Positions 1-7,836 are shown, counted from the first letter of the stretch. The stretch is 17,418 nt of DNA from an uncultured Verrucomicrobiota bacterium (GCA_903864375.1 CAIPFS010000147.1:1-17418); one strand, 5' to 3'. Made by a program: numbers and translations. Notes: generated by a model not told the origin, from the letters alone.

Positions 1-585
1 ATCAGCGCCGGATTTGGCAACGGCACCGTGGGACGGATCCTCACCATCGTGATGATCGGTGTGTTCAGTTATGCCAATGTGGCCTCGGGTGTGATCATGG
101 TTGGATTGGCGGGACGCTTCCCGATGGTGGCAGGCTGGGATGGGCTGCTTCCGGCATGGTGGAGTGCGCTCCATCCCCGATGGCAGACGCCGTCGAAGGG
201 AATCGCAGCGGTTGGGGTGGCCATCTCGTTGATGGGGGTGGTGAGCCTGGTGGGTGCGGGAAATGATGAGGCGGTGCAAACGCTGACGGCAGTCGGAACG
301 GCGGCGCTCTGCGTCGTGTATCTGCTGTTGTTTGGTGTGATTCTATTCGGATCCCGCAGATTGCCCCAGTCGACGGGGATGGGATTGCGTTTCGGGGCAT
401 TGGCGGCATTTCTGGTTTCACTTGTGTCGTTAGTCCTGCAAATCGTTCCCGTCGGCACGGTGGCAGACCGCTCCCGGTATGGCATCAAGGTCGGTGGGCT
501 GATCCTCCTGACCCTCGCGATCGGGGCGGCGATTTACCGGCACGGGTCACGGCGTCACTTAAAGGCCCTCGTACAGAAAAGCTGA
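1..585 (+). CDS. APC-superfamily amino acid permease, 3' part
   Basis: This is the C-terminal 194 residues of a polytopic inner-membrane transporter whose 5' end lies outside the window; the frame is open from base 1 and ends at TGA 583-585. The visible part has about five hydrophobic segments, and between the first two sits a cytoplasmic-loop motif, RFPMVAGWDGLLPAWWSALH followed by PRWQTP. This matches the 'R...A.DGLLP..ff..lhpr..TP' loop typical of amino acid/polyamine/organocation (APC) permeases. The likely role is proton-coupled uptake or exchange of an amino acid, but the substrate cannot be read from this fragment. The C-terminus is short and basic (RHGSRRHLKALVQKS). The gene runs in the same direction as the secretion genes but is separated from them by 157 bases and has no obvious functional link. 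The family call is fairly sure; the substrate is unknown. Confidence 0.75.
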   Translation: MSAGFGNGTVGRILTIVMIGVFSYANVASGVIMVGLAGRFPMVAGWDGLLPAWWSALHPRWQTPSKGIAAVGVAISLMGVVSLVGAGNDEAVQTLTAVGTAALCVVYLLLFGVILFGSRRLPQSTGMGLRFGALAAFLVSLVSLVLQIVPVGTVADRSRYGIKVGGLILLTLAIGAAIYRHGSRRHLKALVQKS

Positions 586-615
586 AACCGAGGGGGGCCG
601 ACTTGGGACCCGTTC

Positions 616-627
616 GATGCCGGCATC
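616..627. other. 12-bp perfect palindrome in intergenic gap
   Basis: GATGCCGGCATC is a perfect palindrome 31 bases after the permease stop. It has no loop and no T-run, so it is not a convincing intrinsic terminator. It could be a dimeric regulator site or chance. It lies about 50 bases upstream of the candidate -35 element. Confidence 0.2.
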
Positions 628-673
628 CAAGGATATTGCAGTGGGAACAACCCGACCGGAACTTCTTTGAAGG

Positions 674-703
674 TTGCCCATCGTTCCTGCGTCGATCTAT
701 CAT
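674..703 (+). promoter_or_regulatory. Candidate sigma70-type promoter of the T2SS run
   Basis: TTGCCC (674-679) and TATCAT (698-703) are separated by 18 bases. The first matches 4 of 6 bases of TTGACA and the second 5 of 6 of TATAAT. Transcription would start near 710, about 33 bases before the gspG ATG. This is the only non-coding stretch of any size in the window (586-742), so it is the natural place for the operon promoter. The call rests on consensus matching by eye only. Confidence 0.3.
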
Positions 704-742
704 CAGTGTTTATCGTTTTGACCGTCCATTGAACCATTGAAC

Positions 743-1267
743 ATGACCGTTTCGCGAATTCAATCCATGCGCCGGGCCCAGGCTCGATCCGGGGGTTTCA
801 CCCTGATCGAAATCCTGCTCGTCATCGTCATCATCCTGCTCCTTGCTGGAGCTCTGGTGGTTTTCGTTCTGCCCCAACAAAAGGGTGCAGAGAAAAACAC
901 CACCCGGGTCATGCTTCAACAGGTCGGTGCTGCCCTGGATACCTACCGGCTGAATCTGGGCCATTACCCCTCCGAGCAGGAGGGGGGATTGGATGCACTG
1001 CTCAAGAAGCCGACCTTCGAAAATGAGAAGATGGGGGATCGCTGGGCGGGACCCTACGTCAAGGCCGGTACGACCCTTGAAGATCCGTGGGGCCACAAGA
1101 TCCACTACGAGTTGGCGGACAAATCGGGTCCGGGTGAGACGGCAGGAGCTTTGCCCTACAAGCTTTTTTCGGTTGGACCCGATGGTCAGCCGGACACGGA
1201 TGACGATATCAAACTTTCTCCGGAAAGCACGGATCCCAATGCGTCCGGTGCCTCCTCATCCAAGTAA
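743..1267 (+). CDS. gspG: Type II secretion major pseudopilin GspG
   Basis: GspG is the main subunit of the periplasmic pseudopilus that pushes substrates through the outer-membrane secretin. The 174-residue product has a class III prepilin leader ending G18^F19, followed by FTLIEILLVIVIILLL with Glu23 at mature position +5, and a single N-terminal hydrophobic helix. The GspG-type C-terminal features are present: YPSEQEGGLDALL, DPWGHKIHYE (residues 114-123) and an acidic loop GPDGQPDTDDDI (145-156) at the place where GspG binds calcium. A Ser-rich tail (SPESTDPNASGASSSK) follows. I chose ATG 743; a TTG at 737 and an ATG at 767 (leader MRRAQARSGG) are alternatives, and none has a good Shine-Dalgarno site. 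It is the first gene of the run, and 31 bases separate it from gspH. The identification is very sure; the start is not. Confidence 0.93.
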   Translation: MTVSRIQSMRRAQARSGGFTLIEILLVIVIILLLAGALVVFVLPQQKGAEKNTTRVMLQQVGAALDTYRLNLGHYPSEQEGGLDALLKKPTFENEKMGDRWAGPYVKAGTTLEDPWGHKIHYELADKSGPGETAGALPYKLFSVGPDGQPDTDDDIKLSPESTDPNASGASSSK

Positions 1268-1298
1268 CGGCGGGCTCGGTTGAGTCCGGACGTGATCC

Positions 1299-2210
1299 AT
1301 GAAGATCATCATGGGTTGTTCGTTCCGGACTGGAAGACGCGGCCATCGGTTCGAGGCGGCCTTCACCCTGGTCGAGCTCTTGCTCACCGTGGTGTTGTTG
1401 TTGCTGTTGTTGGGTTCGGTGGTTTTCAACTATTCCAGCCTGTCCCGTGGAGCGCGTCTGGACCACGGGGCAGACCAGTTGGAAACCTTGTTTCGCTTTG
1501 CCCGATCTCAGGCTGCCTCCAGCGGTCGACAGGTGCGAATCGTTTTCGATACGGCTTCCTCTGCGCGGGGCGGGGGAAGCCTGCCGGTTCCCGCCGGATC
1601 ATCCGGACCGGGAGCTGCAACCGCGCCCCTGCCGGCTTCTGGCGGCATTGTTGCCGGCGTGTCGGACGGGACCAACGCACCCGTGACGCTGGTCTGGGAG
1701 CCCGATCCCTATGGCGCTCCCGGTCAGTTTGTTCCCCTGATGGAAGCGCAATCCTATCTGGACGAAATTCTGGAATCGATTGAGGTCATTGAGGTCCGTT
1801 TGCCGGGTGCCAGGCCGGCTTCACCTTCCGTGGGCTGGAACGGCTATTCTGCTGTCGCCGACAAGCTGAAGTCCGTCGATCGTGGGAGCCCAGTTGAGGG
1901 AGCTGCTCCCTCTGCAAACCCTGCCGTTGAAGGGCCTGTGGGTCCGATCCAGGTTGCCTTTTACCCGGACGGTTCCAGCGATTCCTTTGAGGTCATCATT
2001 GGTTCACAGGAACCGGAAGATTCGCGTCGGCTGCTTTTATCCCTGGCCGGGGTCACGGGGCGCCTTCAGAAGCGCACGTTGGATCTCGACGCGGATGGGC
2101 ATCCTGTGGAGGACGCCGTCCCGGGCGAACGAGCGGAGGCCCAAGGGTGGGCCCCCGGCATCAATCGCGAGATGCCGCCGACCGCTTCTCAACGCCCGGT
2201 TTCGCCATGA
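1299..2210 (+). CDS. gspH: GspH-like minor pseudopilin
   Basis: The product is a prepilin-like minor pseudopilin, expected in the pseudopilus near its tip. Its 303 residues begin with a basic leader (RTGRRGHRFEAA) and the motif AFTLVELLLTVVLLLLLLG, with Glu26 at mature +5. The residue before the cleavage point is Ala21, not the usual Gly. The segment after the helix, LETLFRFARSQAASSGRQVR, is the GspH/FimT-type 'fARsqA...r' signature. The rest is much longer than a usual GspH (about 170-190 residues), with a Gly/Ala/Pro-rich stretch near residues 85-115 and a poorly conserved tail. A GGA at 1288-1290 may serve as a weak ribosome site. The stop overlaps the gspI ATG by four bases (ATGA, 2207-2210). 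GspH is assigned from the signature and the gene order. Confidence 0.82.
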   Translation: MKIIMGCSFRTGRRGHRFEAAFTLVELLLTVVLLLLLLGSVVFNYSSLSRGARLDHGADQLETLFRFARSQAASSGRQVRIVFDTASSARGGGSLPVPAGSSGPGAATAPLPASGGIVAGVSDGTNAPVTLVWEPDPYGAPGQFVPLMEAQSYLDEILESIEVIEVRLPGARPASPSVGWNGYSAVADKLKSVDRGSPVEGAAPSANPAVEGPVGPIQVAFYPDGSSDSFEVIIGSQEPEDSRRLLLSLAGVTGRLQKRTLDLDADGHPVEDAVPGERAEAQGWAPGINREMPPTASQRPVSP

Positions 2211-2689
2211 GGTTGATCCGGACCATATCCCTTCACCGGACGTGCGCCATGGGAAAGTACGTCCGAAGTGCTGGCGCGGTCCTATTGGAGGTCCTTCTGG
2301 CGCTGGCTCTGTTTGTCGGAGCCGCAGCGGTCATGATTTCAGCCTTGAACGCCTCCCTCGGCAGCCTGGAACGACAGCGTCTCGGTTTGCATGGAATCAA
2401 TCTGGCCTCCTCCATTCTTGCGGAAATCCAGCTTGGCGTCCGGCCACCGGTTTCTGAAGCCGCAAAACCAATGGATCCCCCGTGGCAGGAGTGGACCTCC
2501 GAAATCGTCGTTGCGCCGATGGCCGGGGCGGACTCGGGTGTGGTGGATTTGCAACAGGTGGAAGTCGTTGTTCGACATCTCAATCCACCGTCGGTCCAGC
2601 GCCTGGGGCAGATTTTATCCGCTGTCCGCGACGGGATGTCGAAATCATCTTCAAGCCTGGGAACGCCTTCAGGACAGGGAAATCCATGA
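2207..2689 (+). CDS. gspI: GspI-like minor pseudopilin
   Basis: This is a 160-residue minor pseudopilin. In known T2SS, GspI starts assembly of the I-J-K tip complex. The cleavage site is G23^A24 followed by AVLLEVLLALALFVGAAAV, with Glu28 at mature +5; the 'LLEvLlALalf' pattern is typical of GspI. After the helix comes ERQRLGLHGINLASSILAEI, matching the GspI region in which residues near 'r...A..La' follow the helix. I chose ATG 2207 because it overlaps the gspH stop as ATGA. An in-frame ATG at 2249 would give a shorter, equally good leader (MGKYVRSAG). The 3' end overlaps gspJ by four bases. The C-terminus is Ser/Gly-rich and probably disordered. Confidence 0.82.
   Translation: MRLIRTISLHRTCAMGKYVRSAGAVLLEVLLALALFVGAAAVMISALNASLGSLERQRLGLHGINLASSILAEIQLGVRPPVSEAAKPMDPPWQEWTSEIVVAPMAGADSGVVDLQQVEVVVRHLNPPSVQRLGQILSAVRDGMSKSSSSLGTPSGQGNP
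2676..2680 (+). promoter_or_regulatory. Ribosome binding site of gspJ
   Basis: AGGGA lies five bases before the gspJ ATG at 2686, inside the end of gspI. It supports that start over any upstream in-frame codon. Confidence 0.5.
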
Positions 2690-3528
2690 CGGTTCGAGCC
2701 ATTCCAACGACTCCGTTTGCGGCTCAACGGGCAATCCTGCGGACTTCGCCGGGATTCACACTGATTGAAGTGCTCCTGGCCACGGCGATTGCCACCGGAT
2801 TGCTGTTGGTGGCCATTCTCTTTTTCCGGCAGACCGCCGACCTGCGCGATCAAGTGCTCGGGCAGGCCGATCGCTATGCCCAGGTCCGGCTGGTCCTCGA
2901 TAGGATATCCGCCGATCTTCGGACGGCCCGTGCCCATGCTGGTGATCCGGCTGCATTTTCCGGAAATGGGACAGCCATGCGGTTCGAACGGGCAGCCTGG
3001 ACGGGGCCTGCGCCGGGAGGGACTGTTTCGGCTCTCGTGGGCGGTTCTGATCTCACCCAGGTGATGATTTCTGCGACGCAGGCTCTCGACGGGACGAACC
3101 TCACCGTGACCGGTCTTGATCGGACCGAGGAGCCACTCGACAGCCACAAACCTCGCCCGTTCAGTTCGGAAACAGGAACACCCATGAATTCGGGTTTATT
3201 GGGCAGCGCACCGGTGGATAACGGTCGTTCAACGGGTGCGTCGGAGAATGGATCGGGAATGGCGTTGCCGCGACGCCCGGATCCTCTCAGTGATGCCATT
3301 CGATTTGTCCGATTTCGTTATTGGGACGGAACCGGTTGGATGGATGGTTGGACGAATTTCAGCCCTCCTGCGGGCGTCGAAATCACATTGTCCTGCGAAC
3401 CACCGGTGGAAGGGACAAATGCCGGCGAATATTCGTCAGAACTGTTTCGTCGGGTGGTGTTCCTGCCCGGAGGAGAAGCGGCGCGACCGCCCGGCGCGGA
3501 CTCCTGGAGTCCTGCGACCGCACCGTGA
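2686..3528 (+). CDS. gspJ: GspJ-like minor pseudopilin
   Basis: The 280-residue product is a prepilin-like protein with cleavage site G23^F24 and the helix FTLIEVLLATAIATGLLLVA, Glu28 at mature +5. The following ADRYAQVRLVLDRISADLRT is the amphipathic helix seen in GspJ after the transmembrane part. The order between gspI and gspK and the 'TLIEVLLA.aI...ll' pattern support GspJ, which in known systems packs with GspI and GspK in the tip. It is longer than the usual roughly 200-240 residues, with a polar insert around residues 145-200. The start at 2686 has an AGGGA five bases upstream and overlaps the gspI stop (ATGA). Its own stop TGA shares one base with the gspK ATG (TGATG). Confidence 0.8.
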   Translation: MTVRAIPTTPFAAQRAILRTSPGFTLIEVLLATAIATGLLLVAILFFRQTADLRDQVLGQADRYAQVRLVLDRISADLRTARAHAGDPAAFSGNGTAMRFERAAWTGPAPGGTVSALVGGSDLTQVMISATQALDGTNLTVTGLDRTEEPLDSHKPRPFSSETGTPMNSGLLGSAPVDNGRSTGASENGSGMALPRRPDPLSDAIRFVRFRYWDGTGWMDGWTNFSPPAGVEITLSCEPPVEGTNAGEYSSELFRRVVFLPGGEAARPPGADSWSPATAP

Positions 3529-5078
3529 TGCAACCCATGATCTTGACCCAGCCCAGGACCGGCAATAGAGCCGGAATTGAAGGTGCGAGCGGCTTTGTGC
3601 TGCTCGCCGTGCTGGTGTTCATCCTGTTGTTGTCCATGCTGGTGGTCAGTCTCCTCTTTCGGTCGCGGGCGGACGAAATGGCGGCACAGGCCAGTCATGG
3701 CACCGAGCAGGCTTGGGCCACCGTTCTAAGCGGAATTCAGGCTGCCATCCAGATTGCCGTGGTTGCTCCCGTGGGTTCGACCGACTGGCAGGATAATCCG
3801 GCGATCTTCCGCGATCGCCCTGTCTTCGACGATGGTGGAGACAACTGGTTTTTCACCATCTATTCCCCGTCAGGCAGCGGCGATGCGGTCGAACTCCGGT
3901 ACGGATTGTCGGACGAAGCCGCCCGGATCAATCTCAACAGCCCCGGGTCCGCGGATCTTTCCCATATTCCACGGATGACTGCGGGAATGGCTCAGGCTTT
4001 GCGCCAGTTCGTTGCGACGGGACCGACAACATCCAACCGTCCCGAAGGTGAATCCGGTGGGAGTGTCGCCGATTCGAACGTCGAAAACGTCCTGCCGACA
4101 TCTATGGGTGCGCCATCCGGGACCGACTTTATGGGTAACGACCTTTCGCCCTCTCCCACCCAGGGCCACGGTCTTTTGTCCACCGTCGACGAGGTTCTAC
4201 TCGTTCCGGGGATGTCGCGGACGCTGTGGTTTGGGGAGGATGCGAATCTGAATGGTCATCTGGATCCCAACGAAGACGATGGCAACGAGCATTTTCCGCC
4301 CGACAATCACGATGGGCGGCTGGATCGGGGCATCGCCCAATACTTCACCGTGAACTCCTGGGATCCGGAGTCGACCGGTTCGGGCAGGCCCCGCGTCGAT
4401 CTCAATAATCCCCGTGCATCCCTTCCCGAAACCAATCTACCGCCGGGTTTTGCCGCCTTTATCCAGGCGGCGCGCGCCGCGCGGATGAAATGGAATCATC
4501 CGGTCGATTTGCTGGGTGCCACGATGCATGCGACGAATGAGTTGGGGGTGGAAGTGGAACTTCCGTCGGGAATCCAGCCCGAAAACCTGCCGTGGTTGCT
4601 CGATGGCTTTACGACGGGCTCGGATGACCGTCATGATGGCCGCATCAACGTCAACACTGCATCCGCGACCGTCCTGGCGACGCTGCCTGGGATTGACCTG
4701 CCTCTGGCTGAAACCATTGTTTCGACCCGGACAGCCCTTTCCCCTGAGCGCCGCGTTTCCCTCGCATGGCTGCTTCGGGAAGGGGTGATGGATGCCGATA
4801 GGTTCAAGGCGGTGGCACCTTCCCTGACCTGCCGCGCCTCCCAGTTTCACTTTTTCGTCCTGGGATACGGAATGCCGTCGGGACGCTATCGCGTGGCCGA
4901 GGTCTCCATCGACGTCGCCGGGCGTCAGCCCAAGGTGACCTATCTTCGGGACCTGACCCGCCTCGGGCTTCCCTTTCGCCCCGGCGGCGAAGGGACCAAC
5001 GCGCCGGCGGGCAGCGGGGACCGGGCCCTGCTTTTTCGCCCTGGCAAACCGGCATTGAATTTCATTCCTCATGGGTAA
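3528..5078 (+). CDS. gspK: GspK-like minor pseudopilin, enlarged
   Basis: GspK caps the pseudopilus. The 516-residue product has a prepilin-type helix after G22^F23 (FVLLAVLVFILLLSMLVV), and mature position +5 is Ala27 rather than Glu, which is the known hallmark of GspK. Two GspK landmarks are visible: LSDEAARINLNSPG, the start of the globular part, and RINVNTASATVLATLPG (residues 372-388), the helix-hairpin-helix-like segment. Between them is an acidic insert, DANLNGHLDPNEDDG (238-252), resembling a calcium loop. Known GspK proteins are about 320 residues, so this one is expanded by about 200. The ATG at 3528 overlaps the gspJ stop; GTG 3525 is a possible alternative. The gene overlaps the next by eight bases. 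The family call is firm. Confidence 0.85.
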   Translation: MQPMILTQPRTGNRAGIEGASGFVLLAVLVFILLLSMLVVSLLFRSRADEMAAQASHGTEQAWATVLSGIQAAIQIAVVAPVGSTDWQDNPAIFRDRPVFDDGGDNWFFTIYSPSGSGDAVELRYGLSDEAARINLNSPGSADLSHIPRMTAGMAQALRQFVATGPTTSNRPEGESGGSVADSNVENVLPTSMGAPSGTDFMGNDLSPSPTQGHGLLSTVDEVLLVPGMSRTLWFGEDANLNGHLDPNEDDGNEHFPPDNHDGRLDRGIAQYFTVNSWDPESTGSGRPRVDLNNPRASLPETNLPPGFAAFIQAARAARMKWNHPVDLLGATMHATNELGVEVELPSGIQPENLPWLLDGFTTGSDDRHDGRINVNTASATVLATLPGIDLPLAETIVSTRTALSPERRVSLAWLLREGVMDADRFKAVAPSLTCRASQFHFFVLGYGMPSGRYRVAEVSIDVAGRQPKVTYLRDLTRLGLPFRPGGEGTNAPAGSGDRALLFRPGKPALNFIPHG

Positions 5079-6744
5079 TCGACTTCGCCAATTGGTGGTT
5101 CGCTGGGGTCGCTTGCGGCGATGGCGTCGGGACCGTCGGAAACGCCCTGTGACGTTCGTCACTGCGCTCGATCTGGACGGCAATATTCTCCGAGTTGCCC
5201 AGGCTGGGCCGCGTGATCGCATCCTCCGGTTGGCGGCACTTCCCCTGGAATTGGCCGCGGACGCCGATCGCACGGATCCCGTGGTTCTTGGTGTTGCCAT
5301 TTCCAAGGCACTGGCCAGGGCTGGTATCCGCCCCGAAACGGCCGTCATGGGGATTCCGCGCGCGCGGGTTGTCTTGCGGTCGATGACCGTCCCGGTGATT
5401 GAAAAGCTGGCTGAGCTGGCCTCGCTGGTTCACTTGCAGGTGGGAAAGGATCTTCCGTTTCGTGTGGATGAAGCGGTGATTGACTTCAAGGTTCGGCGTC
5501 AGGTCTTCACCCCCAATGAGCGCGTTGATGGTGCTGTGAAGGGGGAGGCGCTGGCGGTGGCTCCCCGGTTGGAAGTGCTGGTCGCAACCGTCAAGCGGGA
5601 TGTGGTTGATTTCTATCTGCGACTGGCCGAGGCCGCCGGTTTTCCCCTCGCCGCGCTGGGTCTCCTGCCCTACGCCAATGCCCGTTGTGTCGAGGCCTGC
5701 CATGTGGCCGACGGAGATGAGGCATTCACCCTCGTGTCCCTGCGTCCCGACGAGGTTGGAATTGATATTATTTCCCGTCACTCCCTCCTGTTTTCGCGGG
5801 GGGCCGCGGTCCGTCCCCCGGCCGAAGGCGGTTCGGTGGCCGCACCGGGCACCATCGCCGAACATCTGGTTCAGGCGGCGGTGATCGAAGTTGTCCGGAG
5901 CTTGCACGCCTACGCCGGACTGGAAGCCAATCCGCCGGTCTCCAAGATTGTGGTCACCGGTGCGACGGGTGCGGAGGCGGAGGTGGTCGCCCGACTTTCC
6001 AGTCGCCTTTCGACACCCTGCACCCTTCTTGCTCCTTCTGAACGCCTGCAGCTGCCGGCGGATGCGGCGGATGCGGCAACCGGTTCGACGGGTGCCATCG
6101 GGCTGGCATTTGGAATGGTGGATGCCCAGAGGCTGCCCTTTGACTTTCTGAATCCCAAACGCCCGGCGGTTCCCCGGGACATGGGGCGCATCCGAATCCT
6201 CGCCGGGGCGGCCACTGCGACCGTGTTGCTGATCGGCGTTCTCGGCCTGCGCTCCTGGCTGGTGCAGCGCAGGGAGAAGGTGCTGGAGGCGGTCAATCTG
6301 GAGCTCGCAGACGCGGAGAAAAAGCGCCCGACCTATCGCCGGATGTCCCAACAGGCCGCCAGTGTCGACGAATGGGTCAAAGGGGGCCGCGATTGGCTGG
6401 CGCATTACGCCTACCTCACCTCCATCCTGCCATCGAGCGAGGAAGTATACCTCAATTCGATGGCGGTCAGCGGCCAGGGACAGATTCAACTGGGCGTCCA
6501 GGCCCGAAGCGGCGAGACCCTTGCCCGGCTCGACAAACAGCTCCGCTCAGCAGGTTACGACGTCAAGCCTCTGGCCATCAATCCGGGGGCCGACCGTTTC
6601 GGATATGAGTTTCGCTCCGCCGTGGAACTCATCGTGCCTGACAACCTGCGGATCGATTTGCAGAAATACAAACCACCGGCCCGCCCGTCCGACGACATGT
6701 CGCTGGAGCCCGCCGCCTACCGGCGGCCAGGAGGTGGGGGATGA
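5071..6744 (+). CDS. gspL: GspL-like platform protein (PilM/PilN-type fusion)
   Basis: The 557-residue product looks like the T2SS inner-membrane platform protein GspL: a cytoplasmic actin-like (PilM) part, one transmembrane helix (about residues 376-395, ILAGAATATVLLIGVLGL) and a periplasmic ferredoxin-like (PilN) part ending near residue 540. PilM-like features include TALDLDGNILRVAQAG (31-46), IPRARVVLRSMTVP, QVGKDLPFRVDEAVIDF and FPLAALGLLPYANARCV. The phosphate-binding glycine/serine motif of PilM is degenerate, as in GspL, so ATP binding is doubtful. A very basic segment (residues 4-25) precedes the fold. The periplasmic part has a coiled region and then YLTSILPSSEEVYLNSMAVS and RLDKQLRSAGYDV. 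The ATG overlaps gspK by eight bases and has no Shine-Dalgarno site, suggesting coupling. In known systems GspL recruits the GspE ATPase; no gspE is in the window. Confidence 0.75.
   Translation: MGNRLRQLVVRWGRLRRWRRDRRKRPVTFVTALDLDGNILRVAQAGPRDRILRLAALPLELAADADRTDPVVLGVAISKALARAGIRPETAVMGIPRARVVLRSMTVPVIEKLAELASLVHLQVGKDLPFRVDEAVIDFKVRRQVFTPNERVDGAVKGEALAVAPRLEVLVATVKRDVVDFYLRLAEAAGFPLAALGLLPYANARCVEACHVADGDEAFTLVSLRPDEVGIDIISRHSLLFSRGAAVRPPAEGGSVAAPGTIAEHLVQAAVIEVVRSLHAYAGLEANPPVSKIVVTGATGAEAEVVARLSSRLSTPCTLLAPSERLQLPADAADAATGSTGAIGLAFGMVDAQRLPFDFLNPKRPAVPRDMGRIRILAGAATATVLLIGVLGLRSWLVQRREKVLEAVNLELADAEKKRPTYRRMSQQAASVDEWVKGGRDWLAHYAYLTSILPSSEEVYLNSMAVSGQGQIQLGVQARSGETLARLDKQLRSAGYDVKPLAINPGADRFGYEFRSAVELIVPDNLRIDLQKYKPPARPSDDMSLEPAAYRRPGGGG
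6729..6735 (+). promoter_or_regulatory. Strong Shine-Dalgarno site of the gspM-like gene
   Basis: AGGAGGT lies five bases before ATG 6741, inside the end of the gspL-like gene. It is the strongest ribosome site in the window and fixes the start of the next gene. Confidence 0.7.
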
Positions 6745-7745
6745 ATCGGCGCGAGAAAATCCTGGCCGCGTCCATCGGCGGAGTCGTGGGCCTGATCGTG
6801 GTGCTTTGGGGGATTCGAGCCCTCATTTCCCAACCCCTCCACGTCCTGGATCAGCGCATTGCCACGGCCCGGGAAAAGATCTCCAAGATTCAATCGGAAC
6901 GCCGCGCCTATTTTGCCGCCGAGGACCGGTTGAAATCGATCACCCAGCGGACCTTCGCCGATTCCATCGACCAGGCGAGCGCCCAGTCGGGAGAACTTCT
7001 GACCCGCCAGATCATTCAGGCCGGACTGGCGGAATCCGATTTCACCCGGCTGCCAGTCGGTCCCAGAAAAATCAGGGGTGCCAGTGAAATCGGCTGGAAT
7101 GTCCAGGGCGATGGGTCGTTGTCCAATGTGGTGAATCTGCTGTTCACCCTCAATCAGTCGCCGTGGCTCCACCGTACCGAAAACCTCGCCGTGACCCGGG
7201 GTGATTCTCCCGGCGTGGTCCGGGTTCGATTCCGTTACCTGACCCTCGTGATCGACCCGGCGCCGGACGTCGTCCGCACCAATCTCGTTGCAGGTCTGGG
7301 ATTGGAATCGTCTGAACGGCACCTGCTCAATTCCATTGTGTCACGGGACGTACTTCGACCGTACATCCGCCGTCCACCCCCGCCTCCCGCTTCACCCGCG
7401 CCGTCGACCCCCGCGGGTCAACGGCCGGCGGCTCCGCCGGGACCCGAGTCGTTTCGCATTGTCTCGCTCTCCGAATGGGAGGGTGTTCCCGAGGTGCATA
7501 TCCGTGACATGACAGCTCAAAAAACTCATATTTACCACCCCGGCGATGCCTTGGAAGGCGGCACGTTGGTGATGGTGGATTATCGAACCCTTCCGCGCCC
7601 CGACAATCCGCAGTTGAAATCGTCCAGCCGGATGATTTTGAAGATTGGTGCCGACTATTTCGCGATCGAACGCGGACGCACTCTTGCGGATAAGCGCAAG
7701 CTCGCTCCGTCCGACCTGCCGCCAGCCCTCGTTCACCCGCTGTAA
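6741..7745 (+). CDS. gspM: GspM/PilO-like protein with GspC/PilP-like C-terminal domain
   Basis: The 334-residue product has a short cytoplasmic N-terminus, one transmembrane helix (about residues 10-29), a periplasmic coiled-coil segment (LDQRIATAREKISKIQSERR) and an alpha/beta region. This is the layout of GspM/PilO, which pairs with GspL. After a proline-rich linker (residues 211-238, starting RPPPPPASPAPSTP) comes a second domain, about 240-334. Its FRIVSLSEWEGVPEVHIRD, THIYHPGDALEGGTLVMVDY and RMILKIGADYFAI follow the beta-strand and 'y..GD.l.GG.v..i' pattern of the GspC HR domain or PilP. Such a domain normally docks on the secretin N0 domain, and the next gene encodes one. The start has AGGAGGT upstream and overlaps gspL by four bases. 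The M-like half is supported mainly by architecture and position; the C-like tail is a pattern match by eye. Confidence 0.62.
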   Translation: MNRREKILAASIGGVVGLIVVLWGIRALISQPLHVLDQRIATAREKISKIQSERRAYFAAEDRLKSITQRTFADSIDQASAQSGELLTRQIIQAGLAESDFTRLPVGPRKIRGASEIGWNVQGDGSLSNVVNLLFTLNQSPWLHRTENLAVTRGDSPGVVRVRFRYLTLVIDPAPDVVRTNLVAGLGLESSERHLLNSIVSRDVLRPYIRRPPPPPASPAPSTPAGQRPAAPPGPESFRIVSLSEWEGVPEVHIRDMTAQKTHIYHPGDALEGGTLVMVDYRTLPRPDNPQLKSSSRMILKIGADYFAIERGRTLADKRKLAPSDLPPALVHPL

Positions 7746-7770
7746 CCGCGTTCCCAACCACTTTCCATTC

Positions 7771-7836
7771 ATGAAAATCAACCCCCTGCTTTTCGGTGCC
7801 TGCATGGCCGTCGCCGCCATCCGGACCGGCCTCGCC
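7771..7836 (+). other. Signal peptide of the giant secretin-like protein
   Basis: MKINPLLFGACMAVAAIRTGLA gives a basic start, a hydrophobic core and a small-residue cleavage region (GLA^AED or LAA^ED). It indicates Sec export to the periplasm and supports ATG 7771 as the true start. Confidence 0.75.

Noticed and set aside
737..742. TTG start for gspG
   Set aside because: It adds only two residues before the ATG at 743 and has no ribosome site. ATG is the simpler choice.
586..742. Intrinsic terminator after the permease
   Set aside because: No GC-rich stem followed by a T-run was found. The palindrome at 616-627 has no loop or T-tract.
5062..6489. 475-codon minus-strand open frame opposite gspL
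   Set aside because: The + strand encodes a recognisable PilM/GspL protein with a transmembrane helix. The antisense product is Arg/Gly/His-rich with no fold signature.
7771..7803. Possible lipoprotein signal (LFGAC) in the giant protein
   Set aside because: The residue at -3 is Phe, the cysteine is only at position 11, and the hydrophobic core continues beyond it to a normal Sec cleavage site at residue 22/23.
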